NCBI RefSeq assembly: GCF_000626715.1
Contig: NZ_AQRA01000007.1
Coordinates: 124,001 to 188,000, forward strand
DNA: 64,000 bases
Reading direction: 5' to 3'
Source of the DNA: Aquimarina atlantica
Lineage (GTDB): Bacteria > Bacteroidota > Bacteroidia > Flavobacteriales > Flavobacteriaceae
The translations under genes were made by a program, and so were the position numbers. This document shows positions 29,188-38,047 of the stretch, one piece after another; position 1 is the stretch's first letter; each line of letters begins with the position of its first letter. The notes below the pieces were generated by a model, which was not told the origin of the DNA, ran no database searches, and worked only from the letters and a program-made list of their open reading frames with translations.

Positions 29188-29598
29188 ATGTTACAACGAA
29201 TTCAAACCATATACCTTTTATTAGCTGCTGCAGTTTCTGGAGGGCTTTGTATGTATTTACCTTACGGGATAGATGCTAATGGTGTGGCACTTTATGCTAA
29301 AGGAGAATTATTTCTTTTAGGAATGTTTTTGGGATCAGCGATTTTATCTCTGATTTCGATTTTTTTATTTAAAAATAGAAAGCTTCAATTTGTATTGGGG
29401 CGTATCAATATCTTATTAAACTTTATTTTACTAGGAGTATTTGTTTATTGGTCACTAACGGTATCTGGAGAAACTCAGGTTTCAGAGAAAGGTATTGGGA
29501 TGATCATTCCTGTTATTTCTATCGTTTTATTAGTAATGGCCAATAAGGCTATTAAGAAGGATGAGAATCTTGTAAAATCTGTAGACCGATTACGATAA
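29188..29598 (+). CDS. DUF4293 family membrane protein
   Basis: The 136-residue product begins MLQRIQTIYLLLAAAVSGGL and has four hydrophobic segments (about residues 7-25, 42-60, 68-90 and 105-122). This N-terminus and topology are those of the Bacteroidetes-specific DUF4293 family, whose function is unknown. Its place divergent from rho is one I associate with this phylum. It ends in a convergent terminator shared with the next gene. Confidence 0.8.
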   Translation: MLQRIQTIYLLLAAAVSGGLCMYLPYGIDANGVALYAKGELFLLGMFLGSAILSLISIFLFKNRKLQFVLGRINILLNFILLGVFVYWSLTVSGETQVSEKGIGMIIPVISIVLLVMANKAIKKDENLVKSVDRLR

Positions 29599-29627
29599 AC
29601 CTAAAATCTTAGTAGTATTAGTGCGTT

Positions 29628-29665
29628 AAAACCCGGAGTATGCCAACTCCGGGTTTTATTTTTTT
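29628..29665. terminator. Bidirectional terminator
   Basis: A 12-bp stem AAAACCCGGAGT/ACTCCGGGTTTT with a 6-base loop is followed by a T-run on the plus strand. It overlaps the stop codon of the minus-strand phosphoesterase and can serve both convergent genes. Confidence 0.85.
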
Positions 29666-30150
29666 CCTAATTCGATCACTTCTAGATTTTCGATGTTACC
29701 AGAGTCCAGTGTAAACCTAAGCATCGTTCTTACCTTATGAAACCCATGTTTGCCAGCTGCCCCAGGATTCATATGTAATACTCCATTTTTTTTATCGGGT
29801 ATTACTTTTAGAATATGTGAATGACCGCAGATAAATAATTGAGGAGGGTTTGATTTAATCTCATCTCGAGTGTTTATATTGTACTTTGGGGGGTATCCTC
29901 CTATATGAGTGATCCATACAGAGACTCCTTCGCAATTAAATCTTTGGTGTAAAGGATAGGTGGCACGAGCTTTATCATCATCGATATTTCCGTATACGGC
30001 TCTAAGAGGTTTTAGCGCTTCGATAGCATCGGTTACTTTAAGGTCACCTATATCTCCAGCATGCCAAATTTCGTCGGCTTCATTAACATAATGTAATATG
30101 CGGGAATCAATATAACTATGGGTGTCGCTAAGTAGAAGTATTTTTTTCAA
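29656..30150 (-). CDS. YfcE/MJ0936-type metallophosphoesterase
   Basis: The 164-residue product has the calcineurin-like metal-binding motifs in order: LLSDTHSYID (residues about 5-14), WHAGDIGDL, VYGNIDD, THIGGYPP and CGHSHI. Length and motif set fit the YfcE/MJ0936 phosphodiesterase subfamily, which are cytoplasmic enzymes of unclear natural substrate. It is transcribed alone and divergently from truA. Confidence 0.9.
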   Translation of the reverse strand: MKKILLLSDTHSYIDSRILHYVNEADEIWHAGDIGDLKVTDAIEALKPLRAVYGNIDDDKARATYPLHQRFNCEGVSVWITHIGGYPPKYNINTRDEIKSNPPQLFICGHSHILKVIPDKKNGVLHMNPGAAGKHGFHKVRTMLRFTLDSGNIENLEVIELGKK

Positions 30151-30228
30151 AATTGAATAATAAAATTGAGTTATTGCGCAATAGAAAAACAGGAACTAAA
30201 CCATAACCCCTATCTCTGTTTTATAAAG

Positions 30229-30236
30229 TATATTTG
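30229..30236 (+). promoter_or_regulatory. truA promoter -7 box
   Basis: TATATTTG fits TAnnTTTG. It is 93 bases before the chosen truA ATG, leaving a leader of roughly 85 bases. Confidence 0.5.
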
Positions 30237-30328
30237 CGCTTAGTTTTTATACAAAAATATAATATTGTTGAAATAAGCTACAGAATCGAAGTAAAGAAAT
30301 TGTATTGAAAATAATAGATGCGAGTATA

Positions 30329-31075
30329 ATGAAATATTTTTTAGAACTTTCATATAACGGAACTCCATATCACGGATGGCAACGACAACCTAATGCAACT
30401 TCTGTACAGGAAGTTCTTGAAGATTCGTTATCTACTATTTTACGTGATAAAATTGATGTGGTTGGAGCAGGAAGAACAGATGCTGGTGTTCATGCAAAAC
30501 AAATTATGGCTCATTTTGATTGTAGAGATATATTGGATACAGATCAATTTAAATATAAACTTAATGCAATTTTACCCGCAGAAATTGCAATTCAGAATAT
30601 ACGTCGTGTACATCAAAATGCTCATGCCAGGTTTGATGCAGTAAGCAGGTCATATGAATATCATGTTACATTAATAAAAGATCCTTTTAGTATTCATAAA
30701 TCTTATTATTTTAAGAAACCATTGGATGTGGATTTAATGAATGAAGCTGCTAAATTACTGTTAAACTACACTAATTTTAAATGCTTTAGTAAGTCCAAAA
30801 CCGATGTAAAGACGTATAATTGTACAATCACAAATGCAACCTGGGAAAATCATGGTAATCAATTAGTTTTTAAGATTTCGGCCAATCGTTTTCTTAGAAA
30901 TATGGTTAGAGCAATTGTGGGGACACTTATCGAGATTGGAGAACATAAATTAAATAATGAGGATTTAATAGCTATTATTAAAAGTGAAGATCGGAGTCAG
31001 GCTGGATATTCGGTTCCTGCTCATGGGCTTTACTTAACAGCTGTAACATATCCTAATGATATATACAATATATAG
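30329..31075 (+). CDS. truA: tRNA pseudouridine(38-40) synthase
   Basis: TruA makes pseudouridine in the tRNA anticodon arm. From the ATG at 30329 the product is 248 residues and begins MKYFLELSYNGTPYHGWQRQ; an upstream in-frame TTG at 30305 would add eight residues that do not fit the family. The catalytic Asp is in GAGRTDAGVHA (residues about 47-57), and RFDAVSRSYEYHV and NRFLRNMVRAIVGTLIEIG are conserved. The stop codon directly abuts the start of the ABC transporter gene, so the two are coupled. Confidence 0.95.
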   Translation: MKYFLELSYNGTPYHGWQRQPNATSVQEVLEDSLSTILRDKIDVVGAGRTDAGVHAKQIMAHFDCRDILDTDQFKYKLNAILPAEIAIQNIRRVHQNAHARFDAVSRSYEYHVTLIKDPFSIHKSYYFKKPLDVDLMNEAAKLLLNYTNFKCFSKSKTDVKTYNCTITNATWENHGNQLVFKISANRFLRNMVRAIVGTLIEIGEHKLNNEDLIAIIKSEDRSQAGYSVPAHGLYLTAVTYPNDIYNI

Positions 31076-32839
31076 ATGGCAGAAAAGAGTGGTAAAGCTT
31101 TTGATTTTAAACTTTTCAGACGGTTGATTACATATACTAATCCTTACCGGCTAACTTTTTATTTTGTGGGTTTTTCGGCTATTTTGTTGGCTATCTTGTC
31201 TATTGTTAATCCTTATTTACTTAGAGAAACAATAGACAGAACTATTATTCCTAAAGATGGTGAGTTATTAATTTATTTTATTTGCCTAATGCTAGGGGTT
31301 TTGTTTCTGGATGTGATTACCCAATTCTTGTTTATTTATTTTGCTAACTGGTTGGGACAAGAGGTAATTCGGGATATTAGGGTGAAGTTGTTTAAGCATA
31401 TGCTTGGTTTTAAAAAACAATATTACGATCAGTCTGCTGTAGGTAGATTGGTGACTCGAGCCGTAAGTGATATCGAAACTATAGCCAGCATTTTTAGCCA
31501 GGGGTTGTTTATGATTATAAGTGATTTGTTAAAAATGCTAGCAATCTTATGTTATATGCTCTACCAGAGTTGGCAACTTGCATTACTGGTATTTGTTGTA
31601 TTGCCTTTGGTTGTGTATGCTACGCGAATTTTTCAGCAAAAGATGAAAGTAGCTTTTGAGGAAGTAAGAACCCAGGTTTCTAATCTTAATTCGTTTGTAC
31701 AGGAGCGAATTACCGGAATGAAGATCGTTCAATTGTTTACAAGAGAAGAAATCGAATATTCTAATTTTAAAGCAATTAATGAAAAACATAAAAAAGGTTG
31801 GATAAAAACGGTCTGGTATAATTCTATATTTTTTCCTATTGCAGAGATGTCTAGCTCTATAACCATAGGATTGATTGTTTGGTTTGGAGGATTAAAAGCT
31901 GCACAAGGAGATGAGATCACTCTGGGACTGGTTATTGCATTTATTCAGCTCTCTCAGATTTTGTTTAGACCTTTACGGCAGATAGCAGATAAATTCAATA
32001 CACTACAGATGGGGATGGTAGCTGCTAATCGTGTGTTTGCTATTTTGGATACGGATTCTAAGATCGAGAATAACGGTGTACAGTTATTAGAAAAGATAAA
32101 AGGTAAAATTACATTTGATGAAGTGCGATTTAGTTATATCGAAAATGAAGAAGTATTAAAAGGAATCTCTTTTAATGTTGAAGCGGGGGAGACTGTAGCA
32201 ATAGTAGGAGCAACTGGAGCAGGAAAATCTACCATTATTAATTTGCTCAGCAGGTTTTATGAAATAGACAGTGGAGTAATTTCTATCGATGATGTCGATG
32301 TTAAAACTATTGAGTTAAAATCATTACGTAGCCATATTGCAGTGGTGCTTCAGGATGTGTTTTTATTTGCAGATACGATTTTCAATAATATTACTTTAAA
32401 TAATGAAGAGATTCTCGAAGAACAAGTGTATCAAGCTGCAAAAGAGATAGGAATTCATGATTTTATTATGAGTCTTCCAGACGGATACCATTATAATGTA
32501 AAAGAAAGAGGTGCTATGCTTTCTTCTGGGCAACGGCAGCTTATTTCTTTTTTAAGAGCTTATGTTACTAATCCTGGTATTTTGGTGCTAGATGAAGCTA
32601 CATCATCGATAGATTCGCATAGCGAACAATTGATTCAAAACGCAACAAACAAAATTACCAAAGGAAGAACCTCTATTGTTATTGCCCATCGATTAGCGAC
32701 CATTAAAAAAGCAGATAAAATTATAGTAATGGATCAAGGTAAAATTGTAGAACAAGGTAACCATAACGAATTACTTCAAATCGAAAATGGATATTACAGA
32801 AATTTATACGAAGTGCAATTTGCAGATGCAACCGAATAA
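31076..32839 (+). CDS. ABC exporter half-transporter (MdlB/MsbA-like)
   Basis: The 587-residue product fuses a six-helix membrane domain (residues about 20-320) to an ATPase domain with Walker A GATGAGKST (near 377), signature LSSGQRQL (near 482) and Walker B ILVLDEATSSID. It should work as a dimer in the inner membrane. Substrate cannot be read from sequence; lipid or drug export is typical of this subfamily. It begins immediately after truA, a pairing also common in flavobacteria. The next gene converges with a 14-base gap. Confidence 0.92.
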   Translation: MAEKSGKAFDFKLFRRLITYTNPYRLTFYFVGFSAILLAILSIVNPYLLRETIDRTIIPKDGELLIYFICLMLGVLFLDVITQFLFIYFANWLGQEVIRDIRVKLFKHMLGFKKQYYDQSAVGRLVTRAVSDIETIASIFSQGLFMIISDLLKMLAILCYMLYQSWQLALLVFVVLPLVVYATRIFQQKMKVAFEEVRTQVSNLNSFVQERITGMKIVQLFTREEIEYSNFKAINEKHKKGWIKTVWYNSIFFPIAEMSSSITIGLIVWFGGLKAAQGDEITLGLVIAFIQLSQILFRPLRQIADKFNTLQMGMVAANRVFAILDTDSKIENNGVQLLEKIKGKITFDEVRFSYIENEEVLKGISFNVEAGETVAIVGATGAGKSTIINLLSRFYEIDSGVISIDDVDVKTIELKSLRSHIAVVLQDVFLFADTIFNNITLNNEEILEEQVYQAAKEIGIHDFIMSLPDGYHYNVKERGAMLSSGQRQLISFLRAYVTNPGILVLDEATSSIDSHSEQLIQNATNKITKGRTSIVIAHRLATIKKADKIIVMDQGKIVEQGNHNELLQIENGYYRNLYEVQFADATE

Positions 32840-32853
32840 ACCGTTTGTTGATT

Positions 32854-33639
32854 TTATTTGGTAGGGATTTCTACTTTTCCTGATAAAACTAATAGTAGAA
32901 AAATTACTAACCCTATAATAATATATAGAATTCCGCCATAGATAAGAAACAGTAGTGTTTTGATCAGAATTTTCTTCAGGCTAATTTGATAAAGTCTCTT
33001 TAAAACATAGGCCATATAAACTATGTATACCGGGAACTGTATCAAGCCTACAATCATGAAACTATCTACCATAAAAGTTAATGGTAGTAAAACGAATGTC
33101 ATAACTCCCACAATATGTGAGTAGCCATATAGGTAGATTACAAAATGCTCTGTTAAATTATACTTTTTATAATTTAAAAAAACCAGTCGGGATAACATAG
33201 CTAGTAAAGGGATCATCAAAAAACTTAGCATAGACTGGTATTGGGTTGTAGTGTCAAATATTGAGCTTTGTATTTCAGCTTGCTGTGCAGTAAAATTATC
33301 GTCAAACTGCATAATTTCTTTTAACCTGTCTTTTACTATAAAAGAATAAAATCCTGTAATCGTTATGGTAATAGCAAAATATCCAAAAGCATTTACATAT
33401 CGTTTTCTAAGTCCATGAATATAACCATCGATTACTTCTTCTGGTTTTGTGAATAAATGAGTAAATGTTTTAATGAATGAGTTATCCAAATTAAGAAAAC
33501 GGTCAACAAATTCTGAAATGAGATTTTTAAAAGTAATTCGTTTTGTAATCTTTTTTGCACCGCAATCAGGACAAAAATTATGGCTTTCGATCTGTTGTCC
33601 ACAATTTTTGCAATTGGTAATATTAATTAAATTATTCAT
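32854..33639 (-). CDS. DUF3667 family zinc-ribbon membrane protein
   Basis: The 261-residue product has an N-terminal zinc ribbon (CKNCGQQIESHNFCPDCG, residues about 10-27) followed by an amphipathic region and four or five hydrophobic segments. This layout and the motif TKPEEVIDGYIHGLRKRYVN match DUF3667, a Bacteroidetes family of unknown function. Its start overlaps the cdaA stop by one base, so it is translated together with the c-di-AMP synthase, which could point to a signalling or envelope link. Confidence 0.8.
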   Translation of the reverse strand: MNNLINITNCKNCGQQIESHNFCPDCGAKKITKRITFKNLISEFVDRFLNLDNSFIKTFTHLFTKPEEVIDGYIHGLRKRYVNAFGYFAITITITGFYSFIVKDRLKEIMQFDDNFTAQQAEIQSSIFDTTTQYQSMLSFLMIPLLAMLSRLVFLNYKKYNLTEHFVIYLYGYSHIVGVMTFVLLPLTFMVDSFMIVGLIQFPVYIVYMAYVLKRLYQISLKKILIKTLLFLIYGGILYIIIGLVIFLLLVLSGKVEIPTK

Positions 33640-34415
33640 TAAACTAAATCCCTTTTTATTTTTTCTATTAACTCTTCTTCTGTTTTAAATATCACAAATT
33701 CCCCATTTTTGATATATGATAATTTACCAGTTTCTTCACTTACAACAAGAGCTAAAGCATCAGTTTTTTCACTAATACCTACTGCAGCACGATGCCTTAG
33801 TCCAAAACGTAAAGGCATGTTATTATCATTGGTAACTGGTAAAATGACTCGGGTGGCTACTATACTATTATCTTCTATAATCATGGCACCGTCATGAAGA
33901 GGACTGTTTTTATAAAATATACTTTCGATTATAGGGGTATTTACAAGGACATCCATAGCATCTCCCGATGTCTTAACAAAATCCAGAGATGTATTTCTTT
34001 TAATAACAATAAGTGCCCCCGTGTGAGTTTTTGCCATTTCGCTACAAGCATTTACAATTGCGGTAACATTGGTAACACTATCTTCGGGTGTGTCTCTAAT
34101 AAATTTTAATTGCCTGAGAAATTTACGCCTTCTTCCAAAATTAGTAGAACCAATCATTAAAAGGAATTTTCGGATTTCTTGCTGAAAAACTACAATCAAG
34201 GCAAACATTCCAACACCAATAAATTCACCCAAAACACTACTCAACATTTCCATAGCAAGGAATTGAGTAAGTTTCCAGACCAGATAAATCATAACTATTC
34301 CTATAAAAATATTGATAGCTGCAGTACCTTTAACTAACTTATAGATATAGTACAATAATAAGGCAACAAGTACAATATCAAGTATATCTAATATTCTTAG
34401 GTTTATTAAATCCAA
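33639..34415 (-). CDS. cdaA: Diadenylate cyclase CdaA
   Basis: CdaA makes the second messenger c-di-AMP from two ATP. The 258-residue product has three N-terminal membrane helices (within about residues 10-85) and the DAC domain with both catalytic motifs, DGAMII (near 176) and RHRAA (near 210). Length is typical of CdaA. In Bacteroidetes it commonly lies next to folP, as here (271-base gap). The overlapping DUF3667 gene is downstream in the operon. Confidence 0.94.
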   Translation of the reverse strand: MDLINLRILDILDIVLVALLLYYIYKLVKGTAAINIFIGIVMIYLVWKLTQFLAMEMLSSVLGEFIGVGMFALIVVFQQEIRKFLLMIGSTNFGRRRKFLRQLKFIRDTPEDSVTNVTAIVNACSEMAKTHTGALIVIKRNTSLDFVKTSGDAMDVLVNTPIIESIFYKNSPLHDGAMIIEDNSIVATRVILPVTNDNNMPLRFGLRHRAAVGISEKTDALALVVSEETGKLSYIKNGEFVIFKTEEELIEKIKRDLV

Positions 34416-34534
34416 ATGTCTGGTGTTTTTGTAAAAATAGAAAAATTAGTGAAACCTTGTTTTGAAAAGCTGTATAAAACAGCGTATTCAAAATAACTGG
34501 TTGAACTAATCCCGATGTATATCGGAATCCAATT

Positions 34535-34567
34535 AGACCTCACAGGTCTTAAAAACCTGTGAGGTCT
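34535..34567. repeat. Flavobacterial intergenic palindrome
   Basis: A perfect 13-bp inverted repeat AGACCTCACAGGT/ACCTGTGAGGTCT with a 7-base loop lies between folP and cdaA. I recognise this dyad as a short palindrome that recurs between genes in many flavobacterial genomes. A smaller dyad CCGAT-GTAT-ATCGG sits just left at 34512-34525. Only one copy of each is seen in this window. Confidence 0.6.
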
Positions 34568-34639
34568 TGAAGAACGCTTTATCATATTACGAGGATTAAT
34601 AGTACTACTGCGAGGAACGTGTTTAGGATACCGATGGTC

Positions 34640-34672
34640 AAAAAAATACCCACGGTAGCTGGCTACCTGTGT
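34640..34672 (-). terminator. Terminator of folP
   Basis: On the minus strand a GGTAGC-CA-GCTACC hairpin (34654-34667), extendable by imperfect CAC/GTG pairing, is followed within a few bases by seven T. It lies just beyond the folP stop. Confidence 0.6.
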
Positions 34673-34686
34673 GTAGCTATGTTAAA

Positions 34687-35508
34687 TTATCTATAAGCAC
34701 CTACCAGATGAACACACTCTACAGCTTCTTTAACATCATGTACTCTTAAAATCGAGGCTCCATTAAGCAAGGCAATAGTATTAAGAGATGTTGTGCCATT
34801 TAGTGCTTCTTGCGGAGTGATATTTAGTGTTTTGTATATCATAGATTTTCGAGAAACTCCGGCTAGTATAGGTAAATTATGTACTTCTAATAGTTTTAGA
34901 TTTCTTAAAAGATCGAAATTCTGATCAGTGTCTTTAGCAAAACCAAACCCAGGATCAATAATCATATCATTTACACCATATTTTTTTGCTTCGGCAATCT
35001 TTTCTGCAAAATATATATTCATTTCATGAATTAGATTATCATATTGATTTAATGATTTCATGGTTTGCGGAGTTCCTTTCATATGCATCATGATGTATGG
35101 TACTCCTAATGTACCAACTGTTGGAATCATGTTTTTATCCAGGTTTCCGGCAGAAATATCATTAATTAATGCGGCTCCAGCTTCAATACACGCTTTTGCA
35201 ATTTCACTTCTAAATGTATCAATGGATAATAAGATTTCAGGAAATTCTTTGAGTAACAATGATACTATAGGCAGGATTCTTTTTTCTTCTTCTTCAATAG
35301 AAATATGGTCTGCATGTGGCCTTGAGGAATAGGCACCTAAATCAATAAACGAAGCACCATCGATAAGCATTTGTCCTGCTTGCTTTATGATCTCGTTTTC
35401 ATTTTTATATTTTCCTCCATCATAAAAAGAATCAGGAGTAAGGTTAAGAATACCCATTACTTTTGGAGTAGATAAATCGATTAATGAGCCTTTACAATTG
35501 ATTGTCAT
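34687..35508 (-). CDS. folP: Dihydropteroate synthase
   Basis: FolP joins p-aminobenzoate to the pterin in folate synthesis and is the sulfonamide target. The 273-residue product has the first signature GILNLTPDSFYDGG (near residue 19), the second SFIDLGAYSSRP, then IDPGFGFAKDTDQN and GVSRKSMIYK, all diagnostic. Length is normal. It is upstream of cdaA on the same strand but with its own terminator. Confidence 0.96.
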   Translation of the reverse strand: MTINCKGSLIDLSTPKVMGILNLTPDSFYDGGKYKNENEIIKQAGQMLIDGASFIDLGAYSSRPHADHISIEEEEKRILPIVSLLLKEFPEILLSIDTFRSEIAKACIEAGAALINDISAGNLDKNMIPTVGTLGVPYIMMHMKGTPQTMKSLNQYDNLIHEMNIYFAEKIAEAKKYGVNDMIIDPGFGFAKDTDQNFDLLRNLKLLEVHNLPILAGVSRKSMIYKTLNITPQEALNGTTSLNTIALLNGASILRVHDVKEAVECVHLVGAYR

Positions 35509-35677
35509 TTTTGGGATTTCGTTTGTTTATGATTATTGTTTTATGCGGTAAGCTTGTATTTTGATTAAAATTTATAGAATTGTGAGGTCACATTTCGGTT
35601 TTTTTATTTTTAAACTTGAGATATGATTTTTTTAATTCCCATATTAAAGCGAAATTTACGCAAAATTCAACAGTTTT

Positions 35678-36223
35678 ATGCAAGATACATCCACACAATA
35701 TGATACCATAATTAGTAATTGTCGAAATTTATTTAATCAAAAAATGATAGATTATGGCAGTGCGTGGAGAATTCTAAGATTACCATCTTTAACCGATCAG
35801 ATTTTTATTAAAGCACAACGCATTAGAAGCCTTCAGGAAAATGAAGTGCGTAAGGTAAATGAAGGTGAAGTTTCAGAATTTATAGGAATTATTAATTATT
35901 GTTTAATGGCTTTGATACAACTAGAGAAAGGAGTTGCAGAACAACCCGATTTGTCTTCAGAAGAAGCAGTTGCGTTGTATGATAAGCATATTAAAATTAC
36001 CAAAGAATTAATGATGAATAAAAACCATGATTATGGAGAAGCCTGGCGTGATTTACGAGTGAGTTCTCTTACAGATCTTATCATTCAGAAATTACTTAGA
36101 GTAAAACAGATAGAGGACAATAAAGGGAAAACGTTGGTAAGCGAGGGTATTGATGCAAACTATCAGGACATGATTAATTATGCAGTATTTGCTATGATTC
36201 ATTTAGGCGAAGCAAATAAATAG
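35678..36223 (+). CDS. DUF1599 protein with internal duplication
   Basis: The 181-residue product consists of two similar halves: MIDYGSAWRILRLPSLTDQI (residues about 24-43) in the first and NHDYGEAWRDLRVSSLTDLI (about 115-134) in the second, each followed by a helix with INYCLMALI or INYAVFAMI. This DYGxAWRxLRxxSLTD repeat defines DUF1599, a Bacteroidetes family related to nucleotide-modification-associated (MazG-like) folds. Function is unknown. It leads a run of plus-strand genes up to clpS. Confidence 0.82.
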   Translation: MQDTSTQYDTIISNCRNLFNQKMIDYGSAWRILRLPSLTDQIFIKAQRIRSLQENEVRKVNEGEVSEFIGIINYCLMALIQLEKGVAEQPDLSSEEAVALYDKHIKITKELMMNKNHDYGEAWRDLRVSSLTDLIIQKLLRVKQIEDNKGKTLVSEGIDANYQDMINYAVFAMIHLGEANK

Positions 36224-36382
36224 ATATATAAAATACTGTTAAACTAAAAAGAACAAGAGTTAATCGTATTATCTTGTGCAAATTATACTAAAATATTATG
36301 GTCGATATATAAAGAACAGGTAATCAAAAATAGTGGTTACATTAGTTCTATTGGCTTTTTGAAAAAATAAATATATAGGTAG

Positions 36383-38047
36383 ATGAAAATATTGGTTTCT
36401 TTCTCAAGAATATTTGTAGCAGCACTTTTTCTGTTTTCGGGATTTATAAAGCTTAATGACCCTGTTGGGTTTTCATATAAGCTTCAAGAGTATTTTGGTG
36501 AAGGTGTATTAAACTTAGAATTTTTAATTCCCTTTGCTCTATTAATAGCAATTTTTTTGGTGATTTTTGAAATCGTATTAGGTATTACATTGTTATTAGG
36601 GTACTTGCCAAAGTTTACAGTATGGTCATTGTTATTAATGATAGCCTTTTTTACGTTTCTTACCTTTTATTCGGCGTATTTTAATAAAGTTACAGATTGC
36701 GGATGTTTTGGCGATGCATTACCGTTAACACCCTGGGAATCCTTTACCAAAGATGTGATTTTATTGGTTTTAATATTGATATTGTTCTTTGGAAGAAAAT
36801 ATATAACACCAGTTAAACCTCTTGCGGCGCATAAATGGATTGTTTTTGCAACTTTTACGGCTTGTTTAGCATTTGCATATTATGTTTTAATGCATTTACC
36901 AGCCTTTGATTTTAGAGCCTATAAAGAAGGAGTCAACATCCAGGAGGGGATGGAAGTGCCAGAAGGAGCCCCAAAAGCAGAGTTTGCTTATCACTGGAAA
37001 TTTAATGTTAACGGAGAGGAGAAAATTATTACCACAAGTGGAGATTATCCCAAAGTAGACGGTAAATTTATCGAAGTCGAAACCAAAACAGTAGATGAAG
37101 GGTATGAACCTCCAATTCATGACTTTGCAATAGAAAAAAATGATATAGATTATACATCAGAATTTCTTGAAAAAGAAAACTTGATTTTAATAGTAGCGTA
37201 TAACTTATCTAAAAGTGAAGCAGAAGGTTTTTATGCTGTTAAAGAAATAACTAATAAAGCTAAATCTCAAGGATATGATGTGATTGGTCTTACAGCTTCT
37301 ACACCAAAAGATATAGCACAAGTACAACAACAACATGGTCTGGATTTTGATTTTTATACTACAGACGAAACAGCCTTAAAAACTATATTGAGATCTAACC
37401 CAGGGATTGTAAAGCTTAAAAAGGGAACTATAATAAAAAAGTTACACTGGAATGATGCAGAGAAACTTAATTTAGAAAAGGTAAAGCCTTCAAAGCCTAA
37501 GATTAATATACTATTAAAAACACAGTTAGATAGTATTATGAAGTTGGATCAGGACGGAAGAAGTTCTGAAGAAATTTCCTGGGAAGAGCAAAAAATAATA
37601 GATAGCACCAATACAATATTTATAGAAGAAGTTTTTAAAAAGTATGGGTATCCTGGTAAAACTTTGGTTGGCGAAGGAACAAGTATAGCTGCTTGGTTAG
37701 TAATTCAGCATTCTGATAAGATAGGAACATACTTACCTCTTATAAAAGAAGCCGGAGAAAAAGGAGAACTGGATATGACATCGGTAGCAATGATGGAAGA
37801 TCGACATCTAATGCAACAAGGATTAGAACAGATATACGGTACGCAAGGGATGACGTTAAATTCTAATAGCAAAACACCAATTCCTTTGATATGGCCGATT
37901 AAAGATCCAGAATCTGTAAATGAAAGAAGAAAAGAAGCCGGTTTTACTGAAACAATAGAAGAATATAGTGAAAGTCTTTTTGGCGTTCCTTACAAAATGT
38001 ATACACTAGAAGAAGTAAAAAAAATTAAAGAAAACTCTAATCAATAA
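36383..38047 (+). CDS. BT_3928/DoxX-type membrane protein fused to a DUF6624-like domain
   Basis: The 554-residue product has four membrane helices at the N-terminus (about 5-140) with FSGFIKLNDPVGF and a CGCFG motif, as in MauE/DoxX proteins of the BT_3928 family. A fifth helix near 150-170 leads to an extracytoplasmic part; residues about 260-365 look like a thioredoxin-fold domain without CxxC. The C-terminal 165 residues (YPGKTLVGEGTSIAAWLVIQ, MMEDRHLMQQGLEQIYGTQG, ESVNERRKEAGF) resemble DUF6624. BT_3928 proteins usually stop before that part, so this is a fusion. Its stop overlaps the next start by one base. Confidence 0.75.
   Translation: MKILVSFSRIFVAALFLFSGFIKLNDPVGFSYKLQEYFGEGVLNLEFLIPFALLIAIFLVIFEIVLGITLLLGYLPKFTVWSLLLMIAFFTFLTFYSAYFNKVTDCGCFGDALPLTPWESFTKDVILLVLILILFFGRKYITPVKPLAAHKWIVFATFTACLAFAYYVLMHLPAFDFRAYKEGVNIQEGMEVPEGAPKAEFAYHWKFNVNGEEKIITTSGDYPKVDGKFIEVETKTVDEGYEPPIHDFAIEKNDIDYTSEFLEKENLILIVAYNLSKSEAEGFYAVKEITNKAKSQGYDVIGLTASTPKDIAQVQQQHGLDFDFYTTDETALKTILRSNPGIVKLKKGTIIKKLHWNDAEKLNLEKVKPSKPKINILLKTQLDSIMKLDQDGRSSEEISWEEQKIIDSTNTIFIEEVFKKYGYPGKTLVGEGTSIAAWLVIQHSDKIGTYLPLIKEAGEKGELDMTSVAMMEDRHLMQQGLEQIYGTQGMTLNSNSKTPIPLIWPIKDPESVNERRKEAGFTETIEEYSESLFGVPYKMYTLEEVKKIKENSNQ

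Noticed and set aside
30305..30328. TTG start extending TruA by 8 residues
   Set aside because: The ATG at 30329 gives the standard TruA N-terminus.
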